Assembly (NCBI GenBank): GCA_031264395.1
Contig: JAISEB010000031.1
Coordinates: 1-7,526 of the forward strand
Length of the DNA: 7,526 nucleotides
DNA from: Treponema sp.
GTDB lineage: Bacteria; Spirochaetota; Spirochaetia; Treponematales; Breznakiellaceae
Reading direction: 5' to 3'
Shown here in pieces: positions 6,101 through 7,526 of this stretch (its first letter is position 1; every line of letters begins with the position of its first letter). The translations under genes and the position numbers were made by a program. The notes below the pieces were generated by a model. That model was not told the origin of the DNA, did not search any database, and was given only the letters and a program-made list of their open reading frames with translations.

Positions 6101-6306
6101 GAGACAAGATTCATCCCAGATATGAAGAAACGACGATAACCTGCGCCTGCGGGAACGTTATCCGGACCCGTTCTACCGTAAAGGACATTAAGGTGGAAAT
6201 TTGTTCCGCCTGTCATCCGTTTTTTACCGGCAAACAAAAGCTCGTTGACACGGCGGGCCGCATAGAACGGTTCAGGCGGAAATACAACATCAAGGAGCCC
6301 CAGTAA
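6097..6306 (+). CDS. rpmE: 50S ribosomal protein L31, zinc-binding type
   Basis: The 69-residue L31 sits at the large-subunit central protuberance and contacts the small subunit. The start MRDKIHPRYEETTITCACG is typical. Four zinc ligands are present, C16 and C18 (CAC) and C36 and C39 (CSAC), so this is the zinc-containing form. The conserved HPFFTGKQKLVDTAGRIERF segment (40-59) follows. ATG 6097 is chosen over an in-frame TTG at 6055 because AAGAGG (6085-6090) lies 6 nt upstream and the protein then matches family length. A zinc-containing L31 is often paired elsewhere in the genome with a zinc-free paralogue used under zinc limitation; none is visible here. Confidence 0.97.
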   Translation: MRDKIHPRYEETTITCACGNVIRTRSTVKDIKVEICSACHPFFTGKQKLVDTAGRIERFRRKYNIKEPQ

Positions 6307-6310
6307 GATT

Positions 6311-6331
6311 CTCCGCCGAAAGGCGGGGTTT
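6311..6331 (+). terminator. GAAA-capped hairpin after rpmE, probable terminator
   Basis: CTCCGCC (6311-6317) and GGCGGGG (6322-6328) form seven pairs, one of them T-G, closed by a stable GAAA tetraloop. It begins 4 nt after the rpmE stop. Only three T residues follow, so release may be weak. A second small GAAA-capped stem, CCC and GGG, lies at 6346-6355 just before the next promoter. Confidence 0.6.
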
Positions 6332-6355
6332 GGGGCCGGTAACCGCCCGAAAGGG

Positions 6356-6389
6356 TTGACAGAAAGCGCAAGCCGCTGTAAGATATAAT
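6356..6389 (+). promoter_or_regulatory. Sigma70-type promoter for the chemoreceptor leader
   Basis: A perfect -35 TTGACA (6356-6361) is followed after exactly 17 nt by TAAGAT (6379-6384), a 4/6 -10 element. A perfect TATAAT (6384-6389) overlaps its end, but at a 22-nt spacing that is too long for this -35. Transcription should start near 6391 (or near 6396 if TATAAT is used), about 258 nt before the chemoreceptor ATG. It lies after the rpmE hairpin, so the downstream gene is probably its own transcription unit. Confidence 0.75.
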
Positions 6390-6397
6390 GGAAGGAT

Positions 6398-6426
6398 GGT
6401 TCCAAAGCTCTTGAAGTTTTGGAACC
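6398..6426 (+). other. Strong hairpin at the predicted 5' end of the leader
   Basis: GGTTCCAAA (6398-6406) and TTTGGAACC (6418-6426) are perfectly complementary, and three more pairs (G-T, C-G, T-A) extend the stem to 12 around a 5-nt loop, CTTGA. It begins within about 8 nt of the predicted transcription start. GGTTTT follows, so weak early termination is possible, but a role as a protective 5' stem-loop is as likely. Confidence 0.7.
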
Positions 6427-6482
6427 GGTTTTGATTACAAAAAATTTGGAGTTTTGAAAAAGTCCGCAGAGTTTCTTACCTG

Positions 6483-6525
6483 AATCTTTTTTTACATGTT
6501 CCGGCAGGCCGCGAACAAAAAGATT
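6483..6525 (+). other. Large two-part hairpin in the leader
   Basis: The outer stem AATCTTTT (6483-6490) pairs with AAAAGATT (6518-6525). After an internal loop, TGTTC and CGG (6497-6504) pair with CCG, a bulged C, and GAACA (6509-6517) around a CAGG loop. The two-part layout resembles a folded domain rather than a terminator, since no T-run follows. Confidence 0.5.
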
Positions 6526-6551
6526 TCGATTGAAAAACAAAAATCCGCACA

Positions 6552-6603
6552 GGCTGTACACAGGAATCCGGAACACACGGAACGGCAGCCAGGGCTGTTT
6601 TTT
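6552..6603 (+). terminator. Possible attenuator: competing antiterminator and terminator stems
   Basis: CAGC (6586-6589) pairs with GCTG (6594-6597) around CAGG, with two outer G-T pairs possible, and leads straight into six T residues (6598-6603), a short intrinsic-terminator layout. The same CAGCC (6586-6590) can instead pair with GGCTG at 6552-6556, enclosing a TCCG/CGGA stem (6567-6570 with 6578-6581), which would free the downstream GCTG. The stems are short, so either state may be marginal. Confidence 0.4.
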
Positions 6604-6625
6604 GACATCCGGCATTTTGACAAAA

Positions 6626-6642
6626 CTCCCTTATTTGGGAGG
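6626..6642 (+). promoter_or_regulatory. Shine-Dalgarno-masking hairpin of the chemoreceptor gene
   Basis: The Shine-Dalgarno GGGAGG (6637-6642) lies 6 nt before ATG 6649. CTCCC (6626-6630) pairs perfectly with GGGAG (6637-6641) around a 6-nt TTATTT loop, hiding the ribosome site. The Shine-Dalgarno itself is certain; masking is a structural prediction. Confidence 0.55.
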
Positions 6643-6648
6643 CATTAT

Positions 6649-7526
6649 ATGAAAATAGGCAACAAACTGCTCGTGATGATTATCACGATTGCCGTACTGG
6701 GAATCGGAATTCTTTTGGGAACTGTTTTAATGATTTCCCAAAAACAAATTACCCTGTTGGTCAACAACGAAGTGGAAAATTTGGGAGATTATGAGGCCAG
6801 CAAGATTTTAGTCTGGATGAACGCTCGTTTTAGCGTCGCCAGATCCCTTGCCCAGTCGATGGAAGCCTATGAACAGATAGAACCCGAAGACCGGCGTTTT
6901 TTTTATACTATACTGCTGAAACAACTGGCCGAGGCAAACCCCGAACTGGCCGCCGTTTGGACCTGTTGGGAACCGAACGCCCTGGACGGCCTTGACGCCC
7001 GGTACGCCAATACCCGGGAAAGCGACGCGACCGGCAGATTCATCTCCAATTGTTTCCGGACACCGGAAGGGGTTCAGCTAAGGGTGGTGGAAGATTATAC
7101 GGTCAGCGGGCCGGGCGACTATTACCTCGTTCCCCTGCAAACCGGGAATGAAGCCATCACGGAACCCCATTTATATAACCTTGACGGAACCAACACCCTG
7201 CTTACTTCCCTGGCGGTTCCGATAAAGAAAAACGGCCGGACCATTGCCGTTGCCGGCGTCGATATTGCCCTGTCCGAAATTCAGGCGAACGCGCTCGCCA
7301 TCAGACCCTATGAAGGCAGCATCGCCGCGGTTTTCACTTACGGCGGCCGTGTGGCAGGTCATTTTGATCCTTCCCGGGTTGGAAAATCCCTGATGGAAAC
7401 CGAACGGGAAATCCTGGGCAGCCACATGACCGATTTTATGGACGCCCTAAAAGCAGGCACCGACTATTCTTTCTCAAACAGCGTTGTTACCAACGGCGTA
7501 AAAAGCCAGTTTACTATCATCAGTAC
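6649..7526 (+). CDS. Methyl-accepting chemotaxis protein, N-terminal part (dCache sensor), cut by window end
   Basis: An open frame of 292 complete codons runs off the window. Residues 1-5 are cytoplasmic, and about 6-30 form a membrane helix (LLVMIITIAVLGIGILLGTV) that also serves as signal anchor. From about 35 on is an extracytoplasmic double-Cache ligand-binding domain. Typical elements are AAVWTCWEPNALDGLDARYA, GDYYLVPLQTG, the EPHLYNLDG turn, LLTSLAVPI and the strand VAGVDIAL. This layout is common in Treponema chemoreceptors. The second membrane helix, HAMP and signalling domain expected for an MCP lie beyond the window, so a sensor kinase or cyclase with the same input domain cannot be excluded. 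ATG 6649 has an ideal Shine-Dalgarno (GGGAGG, 6637-6642). The ligand cannot be told from this sequence. Confidence 0.85.
   Translation, partial: MKIGNKLLVMIITIAVLGIGILLGTVLMISQKQITLLVNNEVENLGDYEASKILVWMNARFSVARSLAQSMEAYEQIEPEDRRFFYTILLKQLAEANPELAAVWTCWEPNALDGLDARYANTRESDATGRFISNCFRTPEGVQLRVVEDYTVSGPGDYYLVPLQTGNEAITEPHLYNLDGTNTLLTSLAVPIKKNGRTIAVAGVDIALSEIQANALAIRPYEGSIAAVFTYGGRVAGHFDPSRVGKSLMETEREILGSHMTDFMDALKAGTDYSFSNSVVTNGVKSQFTIIS

Larger units (their letters stand above)
6391..6648 (+). promoter_or_regulatory. Long structured 5' leader of the chemoreceptor gene, candidate riboregulator
   Basis: Between the promoter and ATG 6649 there is no supported gene but many complementary segments. 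They are a 5' hairpin (6398-6426), a large hairpin (6483-6525), a GGCTG/CAGCC/GCTG switch ending in six T residues (6552-6603), and a hairpin masking the Shine-Dalgarno (6626-6641). GGAGTTTTG at 6448-6456 is perfectly complementary to CAAAACTCC at 6621-6629. That long-range helix would enclose the middle hairpins and cannot coexist with the masking hairpin. I recognise no known riboswitch class. The element could equally give a short RNA of about 210 nt if it terminates near 6603. The pairings are visible; the function is inferred. Confidence 0.45.

Noticed and set aside
6076..6615. Minus-strand ORF of 179 codons over rpmE and the chemoreceptor leader
   Set aside because: It is antisense to rpmE and shows no family resemblance, and part of it covers the promoter and repeats. 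It counts weakly against the region being purely non-coding.
6496..6648. In-frame ATG upstream of the chemoreceptor start, adding 51 residues (MFRQAANKKISIE...)
   Set aside because: The frame is open, but ATG 6496 has no Shine-Dalgarno, the added residues are polar and would bury the signal anchor, and ATG 6649 has an ideal Shine-Dalgarno. A stop-free run of 51 codons is not rare by chance. If it is translated, the leader-switch hypothesis would weaken.
6391..6648. Known riboswitch, tRNA, 4.5S RNA or 6S RNA in the leader
   Set aside because: I see no conserved core of the GEMM, SAM, cobalamin or T-box classes, no tRNA arms, no SRP GGAA loop motif and no 5'-3' closing stem as in 6S RNA.
6602..6650. 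TTGACA at 6602 and 6617 as -35 elements of a second chemoreceptor promoter
   Set aside because: Neither has a -10-like hexamer at 16-18 nt; the nearest TTATAT-like sequence is about 22 nt away and runs into the start codon.

Overview
The window looks like chromosome of a spirochaete, most likely a Treponema (possibly an insect-gut or other environmental treponeme, given its mid-range GC). The basis is gene order: rpsT, hup, lnt, several small genes, rho, rpmE on one strand. From memory this matches the T. pallidum block around TP0250-TP0255. A bactofilin and a Treponema-style dCache chemoreceptor fit the same picture. No mobile element, CRISPR array, rRNA or tRNA is visible. Everything lies on the + strand.

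Region 1 (1-1093) holds a 56-residue Cys4 zinc-ribbon protein of unknown function, ribosomal protein S20 (TTG start), a 172-nt inverted-repeat-rich spacer, and an HU-type nucleoid protein. A bulged hairpin follows, then a 14-bp tandem repeat directly against the lnt start codon.

Region 2 (1094-6030) is a tightly packed run in which each gene overlaps the next by 1 or 4 nt: lnt (apolipoprotein N-acyltransferase, catalytic Glu/Lys/Cys visible), a CheY-like receiver with a long helical C-terminus, a bactofilin, a CinA-C/PncC NMN deamidase, and rho with a disordered N-terminal extension of about 100 residues. The run mixes envelope maturation, a cytoskeletal polymer, a signalling protein, NAD salvage and transcription termination.

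Region 3 (6031-6648) holds a terminator-like hairpin, a possible six-codon upstream ORF whose stop overlaps the rpmE start, rpmE (zinc-type L31), a GAAA-capped hairpin, and a strong sigma70-like promoter. The promoter drives a long leader of about 258 nt dense with possible RNA structure. The leader includes a hairpin that masks the Shine-Dalgarno of the next gene, a perfect 9-nt upstream competitor for that hairpin, and a terminator/antiterminator-like pair. This is the best candidate in the window for an undescribed regulatory system. It was found by eye and needs covariation support.

Region 4 (6649-7526) is the 5' part of a chemoreceptor gene (TM helix plus dCache sensor), cut by the window end.
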